A stretch of 64,000 bases of DNA. It comes from Phreatobacter cathodiphilus (GTDB taxonomy: Bacteria > Pseudomonadota > Alphaproteobacteria > Rhizobiales > Phreatobacteraceae). Numbering within the stretch: the first letter of the stretch is position 1; each line of letters begins with the position of its first letter. The stretch is from the NCBI RefSeq assembly GCF_003008515.1, contig NZ_CP027668.1, positions 1,666,001-1,730,000 on the forward strand, given 5' to 3'. A program made the position numbers and the translations under genes. This document shows positions 1-10,008 of the stretch, in pieces. The notes under the pieces were generated by a model. It was not told the DNA's origin and did no database searches. It saw only the letters and a list, made by a program, of their open reading frames with translations.

Positions 1-983
<983 letters not shown>

Positions 984-994
984 GTGTCCCTCTA

Positions 995-1405
995 CTAGCC
1001 GAGGCGTTTGAACAAGGTCGGGCTCTTGCTGGCCTTTCGGTCGAAGGTCAGCGTCGTGGTGCATCGTGCGGCCCGGTTGATCTGGCCGATCAGATGATCG
1101 GCGAAGTCGCCGGGCTCCTTGGCGAAGCTCGAGATCGCGGCCTCCACGACCCGCCGATCCTGAACCTCGATGTTGCTCGCATGCAGCAGACGGGCCGCGA
1201 TGGCGCAGACCGCCTCCTTGCTCTGTCCCGCCCTGTTGCGGAGCACCCACATCGTCTCCGCCAGAACCACGTGGTTGACGTAGAAGGTCTCGTCGCTGTC
1301 CAGGATGGCCTGTTGGACAAGATCGATCTGCGACGGCTGCTCGCCCGCGGCCTCGGGATCGTCGATCAGCCAGCGCAGCAGGACGTTGGTGTCGAGCCCG
1401 ATCAC
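995..1405 (-). CDS. vapC: PIN-domain toxin (VapC type)
   Basis: A 136-residue PIN-domain protein, the expected length for VapC ribonuclease toxins. The four acidic residues of a PIN active site can be placed at D5 (GLDTN), E50 (VLAET), D103 (FADH) and D122 (TFDRK), so the nuclease centre looks intact. The start is GTG, chosen because it overlaps the antitoxin stop codon in the tetramer GTGA, which is typical translational coupling. It sits directly upstream of ureC (11 bases) and downstream of vapB. Known VapC toxins cleave tRNA or rRNA; which RNA this one cuts cannot be read from sequence. Its place inside a urease operon is unusual. Confidence 0.9.
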   Translation of the reverse strand: MIGLDTNVLLRWLIDDPEAAGEQPSQIDLVQQAILDSDETFYVNHVVLAETMWVLRNRAGQSKEAVCAIAARLLHASNIEVQDRRVVEAAISSFAKEPGDFADHLIGQINRAARCTTTLTFDRKASKSPTLFKRLG

Positions 1406-1677
1406 GCGCCGCGCCCCGCGGGGCTGCGGGTGACGGGAAGGGCAGCCTGGCCCCGCGCCGATCGTGCCTCGTCGATCCACTCGTCGATCTGCGCTTCGGG
1501 AAGGCGGACGACGCCCCGCAGGCTGGCGAGGCTCGGACGGCCGGCCGCCAGCACGACGGTCCCCGCCTCGTTCTCGATGAAGACGACCTCGTCCCCAGCC
1601 TTGAGGTTGAGGGATTCCCGCAGCTTGACCGGCAAGGTGAGCTGACCCTTGGAGGTCATCCTGGCCCTGTACCGCAT
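1402..1677 (-). CDS. vapB: AbrB/SpoVT-type antitoxin (VapB type)
   Basis: A 91-residue protein. Residues about 3-48 form an AbrB-like swapped-hairpin DNA-binding domain ([20 protein letters not shown], then AGDEVVF). The C-terminal half, with [17 protein letters not shown], is the usual toxin-binding tail. It should neutralise the PIN toxin encoded next and repress its own promoter. A strong AAGGAGG ribosome site sits 6 bases before the ATG and is part of an inverted repeat at 1684-1712. It lies 42 bases after ureB and overlaps the toxin by 4 bases. The family assignment is firm; autoregulation is inferred from the family and from the repeat. Confidence 0.9.
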   Translation of the reverse strand: MRYRARMTSKGQLTLPVKLRESLNLKAGDEVVFIENEAGTVVLAAGRPSLASLRGVVRLPEAQIDEWIDEARSARGQAALPVTRSPAGRGA

Positions 1678-1683
1678 GCGCCC

Positions 1684-1712
1684 TCCTTACATTCGCTCGT
1701 CTAGTGTAAGGA
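1684..1712. promoter_or_regulatory. Inverted repeat, candidate antitoxin operator or RBS-sequestering hairpin
   Basis: TCCTTACA (1684-1691) and TGTAAGGA (1705-1712) form a perfect 8-bp inverted repeat with a 13-base spacer, so half-site centres are about two helical turns apart. It lies in the 42-base gap between ureB and vapB. One arm includes most of the AAGGAGG ribosome site of vapB. It could be the operator bound by the AbrB-type antitoxin, a hairpin masking the vapB ribosome site, or both. The repeat is seen directly; its function is inferred. Confidence 0.6.
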
Positions 1713-1719
1713 ATGATGG

Positions 1720-2031
1720 TCACTCGTTCAACCGACCCATGACGGACTGGCGGAAGCCATAGACGGTGCGCGAGCCGCGATAGGGCACCAGCGTCACCTC
1801 CCGGGTCTGCCCCGGCTCGAAGCGCACGGCCGTGCCCGGCGGGATGTCGAGACGCATGCCGCGGGCCTGTTCGCGGTCGAAGGCGAGGCCCGGATTGGTC
1901 TCGTAGAAATGGTAGTGGGAGCCCACCTGCACCGGCCGGTCGCCGGTGTTGGAAACCGTCAGCACGACGCTGTTCTGGCCCTGGTTGAGCTCGACCGTGC
2001 CCTCGGCCGGAATGATCTCGCCGGGTTTCAT
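1720..2031 (-). CDS. ureB: Urease subunit beta
   Basis: A 103-residue structural subunit of urease, full length for the separate beta subunit found in most bacteria. It begins [18 protein letters not shown] and contains the family segments [13 protein letters not shown] and YGFRQSVMG. It packs with UreA and UreC in the (abc)3 enzyme. The start is the ATG that overlaps the stop of the DUF1272 gene in an ATGA tetramer, so the two are translationally coupled. On the downstream side the operon does not continue straight into ureC: the toxin-antitoxin pair comes first. Identity is certain. Confidence 0.97.
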   Translation of the reverse strand: MKPGEIIPAEGTVELNQGQNSVVLTVSNTGDRPVQVGSHYHFYETNPGLAFDREQARGMRLDIPPGTAVRFEPGQTREVTLVPYRGSRTVYGFRQSVMGRLNE

Positions 2032-2279
2032 GGCGCGGCTCCCGCGCAGCCCTGCGGCTTGAAGACACGGGTGGTCGAGGCCGGGAAGCGGGCGAGCTTG
2101 GCGGCCGGCCGGACCGGGCGGCGCACCAGTTCGCCCCCGCAATTGGGGCAGGTGCCGCCGAGCTTCTCCGATGCGCAATCGGCGCAGAACGTGCACTCGA
2201 AGGTGCAGATCATGGCGTCGGATGCGTCCGGCGGCAGATCGCGGTCGCAGCATTCGCAGTTCGGGCGCAGATCCAGCAT
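2028..2279 (-). CDS. DUF1272 zinc-cysteine protein
   Basis: An 83-residue protein of the DUF1272 family. It is rich in cysteines (residues 8, 10, 11, 25, 29, 32, 35, 44 and 47) within [22 protein letters not shown] and [12 protein letters not shown], strongly suggesting bound zinc. The molecular function of the family is not known. It lies between hupE and ureB and overlaps ureB by 4 bases, so it is certainly co-translated with urease subunits. A part in metal handling for urease maturation is a guess from context only; it could be a passenger. The residues after 52 are proline/arginine-rich and not conserved in an obvious way. Confidence 0.85.
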   Translation of the reverse strand: MLDLRPNCECCDRDLPPDASDAMICTFECTFCADCASEKLGGTCPNCGGELVRRPVRPAAKLARFPASTTRVFKPQGCAGAAP

Positions 2280-2302
2280 GCGAACCTCCCGGTGGACGCG
2301 GA

Positions 2303-2887
2303 TCAGAAGAAGCGGGCGGCGAGCACCACGCCGGCGACAGCCGTCAGGCCGCCGGCGGCGCGCGCCGCGACCGGCACGGTGAAGCGGGTGGCGATGACCG
2401 CCACGGCGATGCCGCAGGCGTGCAGCAGCGCGGTCGAAAGGGCGAAGCCCGCGGCATAGGCGAGGCCCGAGGCGTCGGCCGGCACTTCCGTCCCGTGGGC
2501 ATGGCCGTGGAACAGGCCGGCCAGCGCCGCGACGGCGATTCCGGTGGCGAGCGAGGGGCTGAAGGCCAGCGCCGCCGCGAGGCCGATGACGATCACCGAG
2601 GCGACGATGCCCTGCTCGACGAAGGGCATGGGCAGGCCCGCCATGCCGAGCGCACCCCCCAGCACCATCGCCCCGACGAAGGCGGCCGGCCAGAGCCAGA
2701 GCGCCCTGCCCCCGGCGAGGCCCGCCCAGAGGCCGACCGCCACCATGGCCAGCAGGTGGTCGAAGCCGCCGAGCGGATGGGCGAAGCCGGACGTGAAGGC
2801 GTTGGTCGCACCATGGCCCGTATGGGCCTCCGCCGCCGTGGCGGCGGTCAGGGCGGCGGCGGTGAGGACGAGGCGAAGGGAGCGCAT
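2303..2887 (-). CDS. ureJ: HupE/UreJ family membrane protein (probable nickel permease)
   Basis: A 194-residue integral membrane protein with a signal peptide ending about residue 21 (TAAEA, then HTGHG) followed by about six hydrophobic segments. The His-rich motif [12 protein letters not shown] after the signal is the hallmark of HupE/UreJ proteins, and a second His cluster, [10 protein letters not shown], lies mid-protein. Members are thought to bring nickel into the cell for hydrogenase or urease. Its position between ureA and the DUF1272/ureB genes points to nickel supply for urease. The start follows the ureA stop by 20 bases. Nickel specificity is inferred from context. Confidence 0.88.
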   Translation of the reverse strand: MRSLRLVLTAAALTAATAAEAHTGHGATNAFTSGFAHPLGGFDHLLAMVAVGLWAGLAGGRALWLWPAAFVGAMVLGGALGMAGLPMPFVEQGIVASVIVIGLAAALAFSPSLATGIAVAALAGLFHGHAHGTEVPADASGLAYAAGFALSTALLHACGIAVAVIATRFTVPVAARAAGGLTAVAGVVLAARFF

Positions 2888-2907
2888 GGGCCGGGCCTGT
2901 TGCTGGG

Positions 2908-3210
2908 TCAGCGGATGGGATCGTGGACGGTGACGAGCTTGGTGCCGTCCGGGAACGTCGCCTCGACCTGGATGTCGTGGATCATCTCGGCGATGCCGTC
3001 CATGACCTGGTCGCGGGAGACGACATGGGCGCCCGCCTCCATCAGATCGGCGACGGCGCGGCCATCGCGGGCGCCCTCGACGACGAAATCGGTGATCAGC
3101 GCGATCGCCTCCGGGTAGTTCAGCTTGACGCCCCTCTCCAGCCGCCGGCGGGCGACCATGGCGGCCATGGAGACGAGCAGCTTGTCCTTTTCGCGCGGCG
3201 AGAGATTCAT
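2908..3210 (-). CDS. ureA: Urease subunit gamma
   Basis: A 100-residue structural subunit of urease, exactly the usual length. It starts [20 protein letters not shown] and carries the family segments [15 protein letters not shown] and [17 protein letters not shown]. It associates with UreB and UreC in the holoenzyme. It follows ureD by 9 bases in the same direction, and hupE/ureJ comes next. Identity is certain from the sequence. Confidence 0.97.
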   Translation of the reverse strand: MNLSPREKDKLLVSMAAMVARRRLERGVKLNYPEAIALITDFVVEGARDGRAVADLMEAGAHVVSRDQVMDGIAEMIHDIQVEATFPDGTKLVTVHDPIR

Positions 3211-3219
3211 CGACCTTCC

Positions 3220-4092
3220 TCAGCAGGACCAGACGCGCGGGAGCGGTCCGCGCAGCAGTTCCAGAATGTTCACCAGAGCCGTACGGAGCGCAAACGGGTC
3301 GGGCGCCAGCAGGCGCAGCGACAGGAGCCCGTCGAAACCACTGCAGCCGGCCTCGACGCCCCTCGCCCCCAACGGCTCCAGCAGCTCCCTCACCGCCTCG
3401 ACGCGCGCCTCGGCGTCCGGCGCGACGAGCACGAGGCTCGCGGCGGCATGCGCCCCCGCCCCGCAGGCACGCCGCGACAGGGCCCGGCCGATGCCGCCCT
3501 CCATCTTCAGCCCCTCGGCATAGACGAGACGGCCGCCGCGCCGGATGCGCCAGCGGTCGAACAGATAGGCGTGGTCCACCCGCTCGCCGCGGGCCAGCCG
3601 CCCGAAGACGACGCTCTCCACCGCCAGCAGGCGCGCATCCGCCGCCATCTCGACATCGAGGCGCCGTTCCAGCGCCGAGCCCTCGAACAGGATCGCCTCC
3701 TGCGGCAGCCAGGCGAGGTCGGCACCCTCGGCGATGCGGATCGTCGTGTCGAACCGGCCGATGCCGCCCGAGGAGCGGTAGACCTTCTCGGCAGCCTGGC
3801 CGGTGACCACCGCCCGGGTCGACGGCCCGGCCGCGATGTCGAGAGCGAACCGGTCGCCGCCGGTGATGCCGCCTGCGGTGTTGATCACCACCGCCTCGAA
3901 CGCATCGCCCGGCTCCACCCTCGGCATGCGGATGCGCAGGCCCGCTTCCTGGTAGCATTCCCGGACCACGGTGGTGCCATCGCGGGTGGCGAACGCCAGA
4001 CGTCCGTTCCCGTGGGCCCGCTGCATCCGCGCGCCGGCGGTGCGCCAGGCGAAGAGCCCTTCTGTCGCCCCCTCTGCAACAACCGCCAGCAT
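3220..4092 (-). CDS. ureD: Urease accessory protein UreD
   Basis: A 290-residue accessory protein that binds apo-urease and, with UreF and UreG, helps deliver CO2 and nickel to the active site. Typical segments are RAHGNGRLAFATRDGTTVV, VINTAGGITGGDRFALDI, EKVYRSSGGIGRF and the LPQEAILFEGS motif. The length fits UreD (about 270-300). It is the first gene of the urease operon visible here. The upstream gap of about 270 bases holds the presumed promoter and a GCAC-N7-GTGC repeat. UreE, UreF and UreG are not in the window and are expected left of base 1 after ureC. Confidence 0.95.
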   Translation of the reverse strand: MLAVVAEGATEGLFAWRTAGARMQRAHGNGRLAFATRDGTTVVRECYQEAGLRIRMPRVEPGDAFEAVVINTAGGITGGDRFALDIAAGPSTRAVVTGQAAEKVYRSSGGIGRFDTTIRIAEGADLAWLPQEAILFEGSALERRLDVEMAADARLLAVESVVFGRLARGERVDHAYLFDRWRIRRGGRLVYAEGLKMEGGIGRALSRRACGAGAHAAASLVLVAPDAEARVEAVRELLEPLGARGVEAGCSGFDGLLSLRLLAPDPFALRTALVNILELLRGPLPRVWSC

Positions 4093-4147
4093 GTGCCAGA
4101 TGACCCCCGCCTGCCGCGATTTTGGTCACCGCCCACCTGCGCCGCAA

Positions 4148-4162
4148 GCACAGAAATTGTGC
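4148..4162. promoter_or_regulatory. NtrC-type binding site upstream of ureD
   Basis: GCAC (4148-4151), seven bases, GTGC (4159-4162): an interrupted palindrome with the spacing of enterobacterial NtrC sites (for example GCAC-N7-GTGC in glnA regulatory sites). It lies 56 bases upstream of the ureD start, in the only sizeable gap at the head of the urease operon. Activation of urease by nitrogen limitation through NtrC is known in several bacteria. No convincing sigma-54 GG-N10-GC element was found between the site and ureD. Function is inferred. Confidence 0.45.
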
Positions 4163-4364
4163 AGGCCGCCCGCGCAAGCGACCAAAAGGAAGGCCTGCCC
4201 GAATCGCCCGCCGCCCCCATCATCTCCGCCGGAACCCGCGCCCGGTTACCGCGTATTAACCTTGTCCGGGAACACTGTCGGCTTGCCGTGCATCGCATCC
4301 CGTGTGGACCCGTTCCTGTCAGGGCTCATCGCCACCCAGCAGGATCGCCCTGGAGACGACATTG

Positions 4365-4553
4365 ATGCAGACACTCACGCGCTCCGTGACCGAACCGGCC
4401 CGCCGTTCCGACACCACCGATCCGATGGTGGCGAGCCTCGGCCGCCGCGGCGAACTCACCGATGCCGAGGCTTTCGCCGTGCTGCGCAAGCGTTTTCCCG
4501 AGACGGCGCTCTGCGAGCGCGTCGCCGCCATCGCCGACTGGCGTCGCGGGTGA
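4365..4553 (+). CDS. Small hypothetical protein (62 aa)
   Basis: A 62-residue open frame, MQTLTRSVTEPARRS to the C-terminal VAAIADWRRG, preceded by GGAGACGACATTG, a plausible ribosome site. The C-terminal two thirds (TDAEAFAVLRKRFPETALCE) looks helical and amphipathic. I do not recognise a family. It is the only rightward gene in this stretch, divergent from ureD, and it ends one base before the pssA stop, so the two are convergent and abutting. That neat junction supports a real gene. No function can be given. Confidence 0.55.
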   Translation: MQTLTRSVTEPARRSDTTDPMVASLGRRGELTDAEAFAVLRKRFPETALCERVAAIADWRRG

Positions 4554-5390
4554 TCAGGCGGCCGGCGGCTCGCCTTCCGCGGGCGGCGGCGGCGCATCCC
4601 GCTCCGCCTGCGCCATTTTGCGGGCCTGCAGTGCGATGACCGGCAGCGAGACCAGATAGGCGACCGAGCCGACCGCCAGCACTTCCCACGGATAGCTGAA
4701 CAGCAGCGCGACGAAGGCGATGGCCGCGACGAACAGCGGCAGCACCCTCTCGCGCGGCACGCGGGCCCCGAGTTTCTTGCCCGAGAAGACCGGCACCTTC
4801 GACACCATCAGCAGAGCGATGAGGATCGTATAGGCGGTCGCCACCAGCGGCGGGCTCAACAGATTGGGCAGGCCGCTGCGGTCCAGATAGATCGGCAGCA
4901 GCAGCAGGATGGCTCCGGCGGGAATCGGTACGCCGGTGAAGAAATTGGCCATCCAGGCCGGACGGTTCGGATCCTCGATCTGAACGTTGAACCGGGCGAG
5001 CCTCAGAGCGCCGCAGATGGAGAAGACCAGCACGGCGATCCAGCCGACGGGGCCCGCGGCGTTCATGCCCCAGAGATAGAGGATGAGTGCCGGGCCCGCG
5101 CCGAAGCTGACGAAATCGGCGAGGCTGTCGAGCTCCGCACCGAACTTCGAGGTGCCCTTCAGCAGCCGCGCGATGCGCCCGTCCATCGAATCGAGGATTG
5201 CCGCGAGCAGCACGAGATAGACGGCGATGTCGAACTTGCCCTCCAGCGCCATGCGCATCGCGCTGAGCCCGGCGCAGAGCGCCAGCAGCGTGATGAGGTT
5301 GGGGATCAGGAGGCGCATGGGAACCGGTCGGAACCGCCGCCGGGGCGGTTCGTTGCGGTCCGGCGTGAAGGGCTGGAAGAGCGAGGACAT
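4554..5390 (-). CDS. pssA: CDP-diacylglycerol--serine O-phosphatidyltransferase
   Basis: A 278-residue membrane enzyme that makes phosphatidylserine from CDP-diacylglycerol and serine. The CDP-alcohol phosphatidyltransferase signature DG-x2-AR-x8-G-x3-D-x3-D is complete in the stretch beginning DGRIARLLKGTSKFG. About eight hydrophobic segments follow, and the C-terminus is an acidic, proline-rich tail. It is downstream of psd by 32 bases, which places the two consecutive steps to phosphatidylethanolamine in one transcript. The start MSSLFQPFTPDRNEPPRRRF is the first ATG with conserved residues soon after. Confidence 0.95.
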   Translation of the reverse strand: MSSLFQPFTPDRNEPPRRRFRPVPMRLLIPNLITLLALCAGLSAMRMALEGKFDIAVYLVLLAAILDSMDGRIARLLKGTSKFGAELDSLADFVSFGAGPALILYLWGMNAAGPVGWIAVLVFSICGALRLARFNVQIEDPNRPAWMANFFTGVPIPAGAILLLLPIYLDRSGLPNLLSPPLVATAYTILIALLMVSKVPVFSGKKLGARVPRERVLPLFVAAIAFVALLFSYPWEVLAVGSVAYLVSLPVIALQARKMAQAERDAPPPPAEGEPPAA

Positions 5391-5422
5391 GGCGCGGACC
5401 CTAGCCTGAATTGCGGGACGCG

Positions 5423-6124
5423 TCAGCCGATGCGGACGATCCTCTGCGGCTCGTCGGAAGCCATGTCGGCCAGCACCGTCTCGCCGGCGACGGCACGCTG
5501 ACCCTCGGCGACGAGCGGCTGCGCCCCTTCAGGGAAATAGACGTCGACGCGGGAGCCGAAGCGGATCATGCCGAAGCGCTCGCCGGTGGCCATCGGCTGC
5601 CCCTCGTTCACCCACCAGACGATGCGGCGGGCGATGAGGCCGGCGATCTGCACCACGCCGAAGGCGCCGTAGCTGTTGCGGATGACCAGGCCGTTGCGCT
5701 CGTTGTCCTCCGAGGCCTTGTCCAGATCGGCGTTGAGGAACTTGCCCGGACGATAGGCCATCTTCTCGATGGTCCCGCCGATCGGCGCGCGGTTCACGTG
5801 GCAGTCGAAGACCGACATGAAGATCGAGACGCGCAGCATCGGCGCGGTCCCGAGGCCGAGCTCCACCGGCGGCACCACCCGCGAGATGAGCGACACGCGC
5901 CCGTCGGCCGGCGAGATCACCAGGCCGTCACGGGCCGGCGTGACGCGCACCGGATCGCGGAAGAAGAAGACGACCCAGACGGTGAGGGCCAGCATCGGCC
6001 AAGCGAGCCATGCGCCCCACCAGGCGAGCACCAGCGTGCCGGCGCCGGCGATCGCGATGAAGGGATAGCCCTCGCGATGAACCGGAACGAGAACGGTGGT
6101 TCTGATACTGTCGACGATGGACAT
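5423..6124 (-). CDS. psd: Phosphatidylserine decarboxylase proenzyme
   Basis: A 233-residue inner-membrane enzyme that converts phosphatidylserine to phosphatidylethanolamine. It is the short form common in alphaproteobacteria. Near the C-terminus, [13 protein letters not shown] holds the Gly-Ser pair where the proenzyme cleaves itself to make the pyruvoyl group. Two hydrophobic stretches near the N-terminus (about residues 22-60) anchor it. The start [13 protein letters not shown] (6124) was preferred over the in-frame ATG at 6139 because it matches family starts; the longer form would add only five residues. It sits between tatC and pssA. Confidence 0.94.
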   Translation of the reverse strand: MSIVDSIRTTVLVPVHREGYPFIAIAGAGTLVLAWWGAWLAWPMLALTVWVVFFFRDPVRVTPARDGLVISPADGRVSLISRVVPPVELGLGTAPMLRVSIFMSVFDCHVNRAPIGGTIEKMAYRPGKFLNADLDKASEDNERNGLVIRNSYGAFGVVQIAGLIARRIVWWVNEGQPMATGERFGMIRFGSRVDVYFPEGAQPLVAEGQRAVAGETVLADMASDEPQRIVRIG

Positions 6125-6199
6125 GAACTCTCTCCGCAAGGGCCCGCATCGCGTCTGCCCGACGTGCGGATGGCGAAACCCTGATGAACTCCCGCGGCC

Positions 6200-7066
6200 T
6201 TAAGCTGCGGTAGCCGTGGTCTCGCCGTCGCCGTCACCGTCGGTTTCCCGCTTTTCGGCTGCGCGCTTCTTCTCGATGCGTGCGACCACGAGAATGCCGA
6301 CCTCGTAAAGCCCGATGAGCGGAATAGCCAGCGACAACTGGCTGATCACGTCGGGCGGCGTCAGGACGGCCGCGAGAACGAAGGCGATGACGATGAAATA
6401 GCGCCGCTTGCCGCGCAGGAACTCGGTGTCCACCACGCCGATCTGGCCGAGCAGCGCGATGATCACTGGAAGCTGGAAGGAGATGCCGAAGGCGAAGATC
6501 AGCGTCATGATGAGGCTGAGATAGTCCTCGACCCGGCCGAGGTACTGGATGGCCGTCGCGGTGTCGCTGGGGGCCTGCTGCATCCCGAGCGAGAACAGCA
6601 TCAGCGCCCGCATGACGAAGACGAGCACGAAGATGCCGCCGGTGAAGAAGCAGATCGGCGTCCAGATGAGATAGGGCCGGAACGCGTCCTTCTCGTGGCT
6701 GTAGAGACCCGGCGCGACGAATTTGTAGAGCTGGATGGCGATGACCGGGAAGGCCAAGAACGCCCCGCCGAACATGCCGATCTTAAGCTGGGTGAAGAAA
6801 TATTCCAGCGGCGCCGTGTAGATGAGGCGCACCTCCTGCCGCGGGATCTTCAGATAGTCCGCCGCCCATTCGTAGGGCAGCACCAGGATCTGGAAGATCT
6901 GCTTGGAGAAGGCGAACGAGAAGATGAAGCAGACGACGAAGCCGAGCATGGCCTTGATCAGCCGCGACCGCAGCTCGATCAGGTGCTCCATCAGCGGCGC
7001 CTTCGACGCCTCGATGGCGTCCTCGTCCGCCTTCAGTTTGTCCTCGCGGGCGGGAACGGAGGTCAT
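6200..7066 (-). CDS. tatC: Twin-arginine translocase subunit TatC
   Basis: A 288-residue polytopic protein that recognises twin-arginine signal peptides with TatB. It has the conserved N-terminal [14 protein letters not shown] segment, the [18 protein letters not shown] region and six hydrophobic segments. The C-terminal cytoplasmic tail is charged. Its ATG overlaps the tatB stop by 4 bases. It is well placed for this genome: many proteins in the window carry twin-arginine-like leaders (SoxB, SoxC, SoxF, SoxY, the metallo-hydrolase and both substrate-binding proteins). Confidence 0.97.
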   Translation of the reverse strand: MTSVPAREDKLKADEDAIEASKAPLMEHLIELRSRLIKAMLGFVVCFIFSFAFSKQIFQILVLPYEWAADYLKIPRQEVRLIYTAPLEYFFTQLKIGMFGGAFLAFPVIAIQLYKFVAPGLYSHEKDAFRPYLIWTPICFFTGGIFVLVFVMRALMLFSLGMQQAPSDTATAIQYLGRVEDYLSLIMTLIFAFGISFQLPVIIALLGQIGVVDTEFLRGKRRYFIVIAFVLAAVLTPPDVISQLSLAIPLIGLYEVGILVVARIEKKRAAEKRETDGDGDGETTATAA

Positions 7067-7716
7067 GCCTTGGTCTTTCTGGCGCGCTTCGGCTTTTCCG
7101 CGACGCCCTCTCCGTCAGCGGTCGGCGCCGCCGTCTCGACGGGCTCTGCCGCCGGGGGTGCCGGCATGGCCGGAGCGGATTCGGTCGGCTGCGCGGCGGC
7201 CATGAAGCCGGACGGCGGATCGACCGGGGCGGCGCCGAGGACCGGGGCCTGCACCGGCGCCGGTGCGGGCGAGGCGAAGGCCGGCGGCGGCTCGATCGGC
7301 GCCGGCTTGAAGGCGTTCTGGATGGCCTGGGGGTCGGCCGTGTACGAGGGTGGCGCGGGGACGGCCTGCGCCAGCGGATCGGGCGCCGGCGGACCGATCG
7401 TGCCGGGTGCCGGCTGGCCCTTGATGTCGTCGACCGCCGACTTGATCTGGTCGCGGGCGTAATCGATCGGACTGAAGGTCGAGGAGGGCGTCGAGCCCAC
7501 CGCGTCCGTCACGCTGTTGATCGAGGACTTGACCTTGTCGACCTCGGCCTCCTGCAGGGCCTGGTTGAACTGGTACTGGAAGTCCGAGGCCATGCGGCGC
7601 AGCTTGGAGAGCGCCTGCCCCATGCCCCTGAGGACACCGGGCAGCTCCTTCGGGCCGATCACGATCAGCGCGACGACGCCGATCAATGCAATTTCGCCCC
7701 AGCTCAGATCGAACAT
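7063..7716 (-). CDS. tatB: Sec-independent translocase protein TatB
   Basis: A 217-residue protein. The N-terminal [20 protein letters not shown] is the single membrane helix, followed by the GPKELP hinge and an amphipathic helix ([15 protein letters not shown]). The remainder, from about residue 70, is a low-complexity proline/alanine-rich tail ending in the basic RARKTKA, as in other rhizobial TatB proteins. It forms the receptor with TatC. The order is tatA, tatB, tatC, with a 4-base overlap into tatC. Identity is firm. Confidence 0.95.
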   Translation of the reverse strand: MFDLSWGEIALIGVVALIVIGPKELPGVLRGMGQALSKLRRMASDFQYQFNQALQEAEVDKVKSSINSVTDAVGSTPSSTFSPIDYARDQIKSAVDDIKGQPAPGTIGPPAPDPLAQAVPAPPSYTADPQAIQNAFKPAPIEPPPAFASPAPAPVQAPVLGAAPVDPPSGFMAAAQPTESAPAMPAPPAAEPVETAAPTADGEGVAEKPKRARKTKA

Positions 7717-7788
7717 GGCAATTCACCGTCCACGCGCATGCGCGGGCCTCAGGAGGAAGCGCACCCGGCTCCGCGAAGACCCGACGCC

Positions 7789-8082
7789 TCAGCCGACCTT
7801 GGGAGCGGAAGCGGGCGTCTGGTCCGACGTGGTGGCGGCGGGCGCGGGAGTGGGAGTGACGACCGGGGGCGGAGCCGCAGGGGTGACCGGCGGCTGATGG
7901 TCGATGGTCGAGGCCGGTACCACCGTCGGCGTCTCCGGCTTGTCCTCCTCGGCCAGGCCCTTCTTGAAGGCCTTGATGCCCTTGGCGGCGTCGCCCATGA
8001 ACTCGGAGATCTTGCCGCGGCCGAACAGCAGCAGCACCACGATGGCGACCAGAATCCAGTGCCAGGCGCTAAACGTACCCAT
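7789..8082 (-). CDS. tatA: Sec-independent translocase protein TatA
   Basis: A 97-residue protein. A short membrane helix ([15 protein letters not shown]) is followed by the conserved [20 protein letters not shown] amphipathic segment and a proline/alanine-rich, unstructured tail of about 45 residues. It oligomerises to form the translocation path. It lies 72 bases before tatB and 94 bases after the ABC ATPase gene on the same strand. Identity is firm. Confidence 0.96.
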   Translation of the reverse strand: MGTFSAWHWILVAIVVLLLFGRGKISEFMGDAAKGIKAFKKGLAEEDKPETPTVVPASTIDHQPPVTPAAPPPVVTPTPAPAATTSDQTPASAPKVG

Positions 8083-8176
8083 GATTCACTCCTTGACCGT
8101 TTGGCGCCGCGTCCCGCAGCGGGCCGGGCGGCGCGATTGTTTCGTGCGGCCCTGGAACGACCGTTGTGTTGGGAAA

Positions 8177-9282
<1,106 letters not shown>

Positions 9283-9286
<4 letters not shown>

Positions 9287-9996
9287 GGGGTTTCCCTGTC
9301 GGGAACGGGGCCGAGGCCGAGGTCGAGCTCGCCCTCGTCCGGCTCCTCGTCGTCGCGCAGCGCCACGTCGTCGTTGGGAATCGGGATACGGAAGCCGGGC
9401 GGCAGCCGCCCGTCCAGCATGCCCGCCGCCTTGAGGTCGTCGAGGCCGGGAAGGTCGCCGATGGCCTCGAGCCCGAAATGGTCGAGAAAGGCCGGGGTCG
9501 TGCCGAACGTCACCGGCCGGCCCGGAACCTTGCGGCGGCCGCGGATGCGCAGCCAGCCCGTTTCCATGAGCAGGTCGATCGTGCCCTTGGCGACCGTGAC
9601 GCCGCGGATCTCCTCGATCTCGGCGCGCGTCACCGGCTGGTGATAGGCCACGATGGCGAGGGTCTCCAGCGCGGCCCGCGACAGCTTGCGCTCGTCCGTC
9701 GTCTCACGGTGCAGCAGGAAGGCGAGGTCCTGCGCCGTTCGGAAGGCCCATTTGCCGGCGACCTTCACGAGGTTCACCCCGCGCGGCGCGTAGAAGGCCT
9801 GCAACGTGGCCAGAAGCGAGCGCAGGTCGGCGCCGCGCGGCAGGCGTTCGGCGAGCGCCGCCTCGTCGAGCGGCTGGGCCGCGGCGAAGAGCAGCGCCTC
9901 GACGATGCGCAACTGCTCGACCGGCCCGTCGACCATGCCGACGGGCGCGCCGAGCCGAAGCTGTGCCGGATCGTCCATGTCCCGCTCGTTGGCCAT
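9283..9996 (-). CDS. scpB: Segregation and condensation protein B
   Basis: A 237-residue ScpB protein, the winged-helix partner that dimerises and binds ScpA in the Smc condensin complex. Visible family segments are RIVEALLFAAAQPLDE, ETLAIVAYHQPVTRAEIEEI and RGRRKVPGRPVTFGTT. The C-terminal tail (about residues 190-237) is acidic and low-complexity. It begins 12 bases after scpA and shares a 4-base overlap with the following ABC ATPase gene. Identity is firm. Confidence 0.95.
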
Positions 9997-10008
9997 GCCG
10001 GGCTTCTA

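Noticed and set aside
4246-4259. CtrA-like TTAC-N6-TTAA
   Set aside because: The CtrA consensus needs a 7-base spacer and TTAA in both halves; this has 6 bases and one mismatch.
2923-4365. Long rightward open frame of 480 codons opposite ureD
   Set aside because: It is antisense to well-identified ureA and ureD, has biased composition and no family motifs; a product of high GC content.
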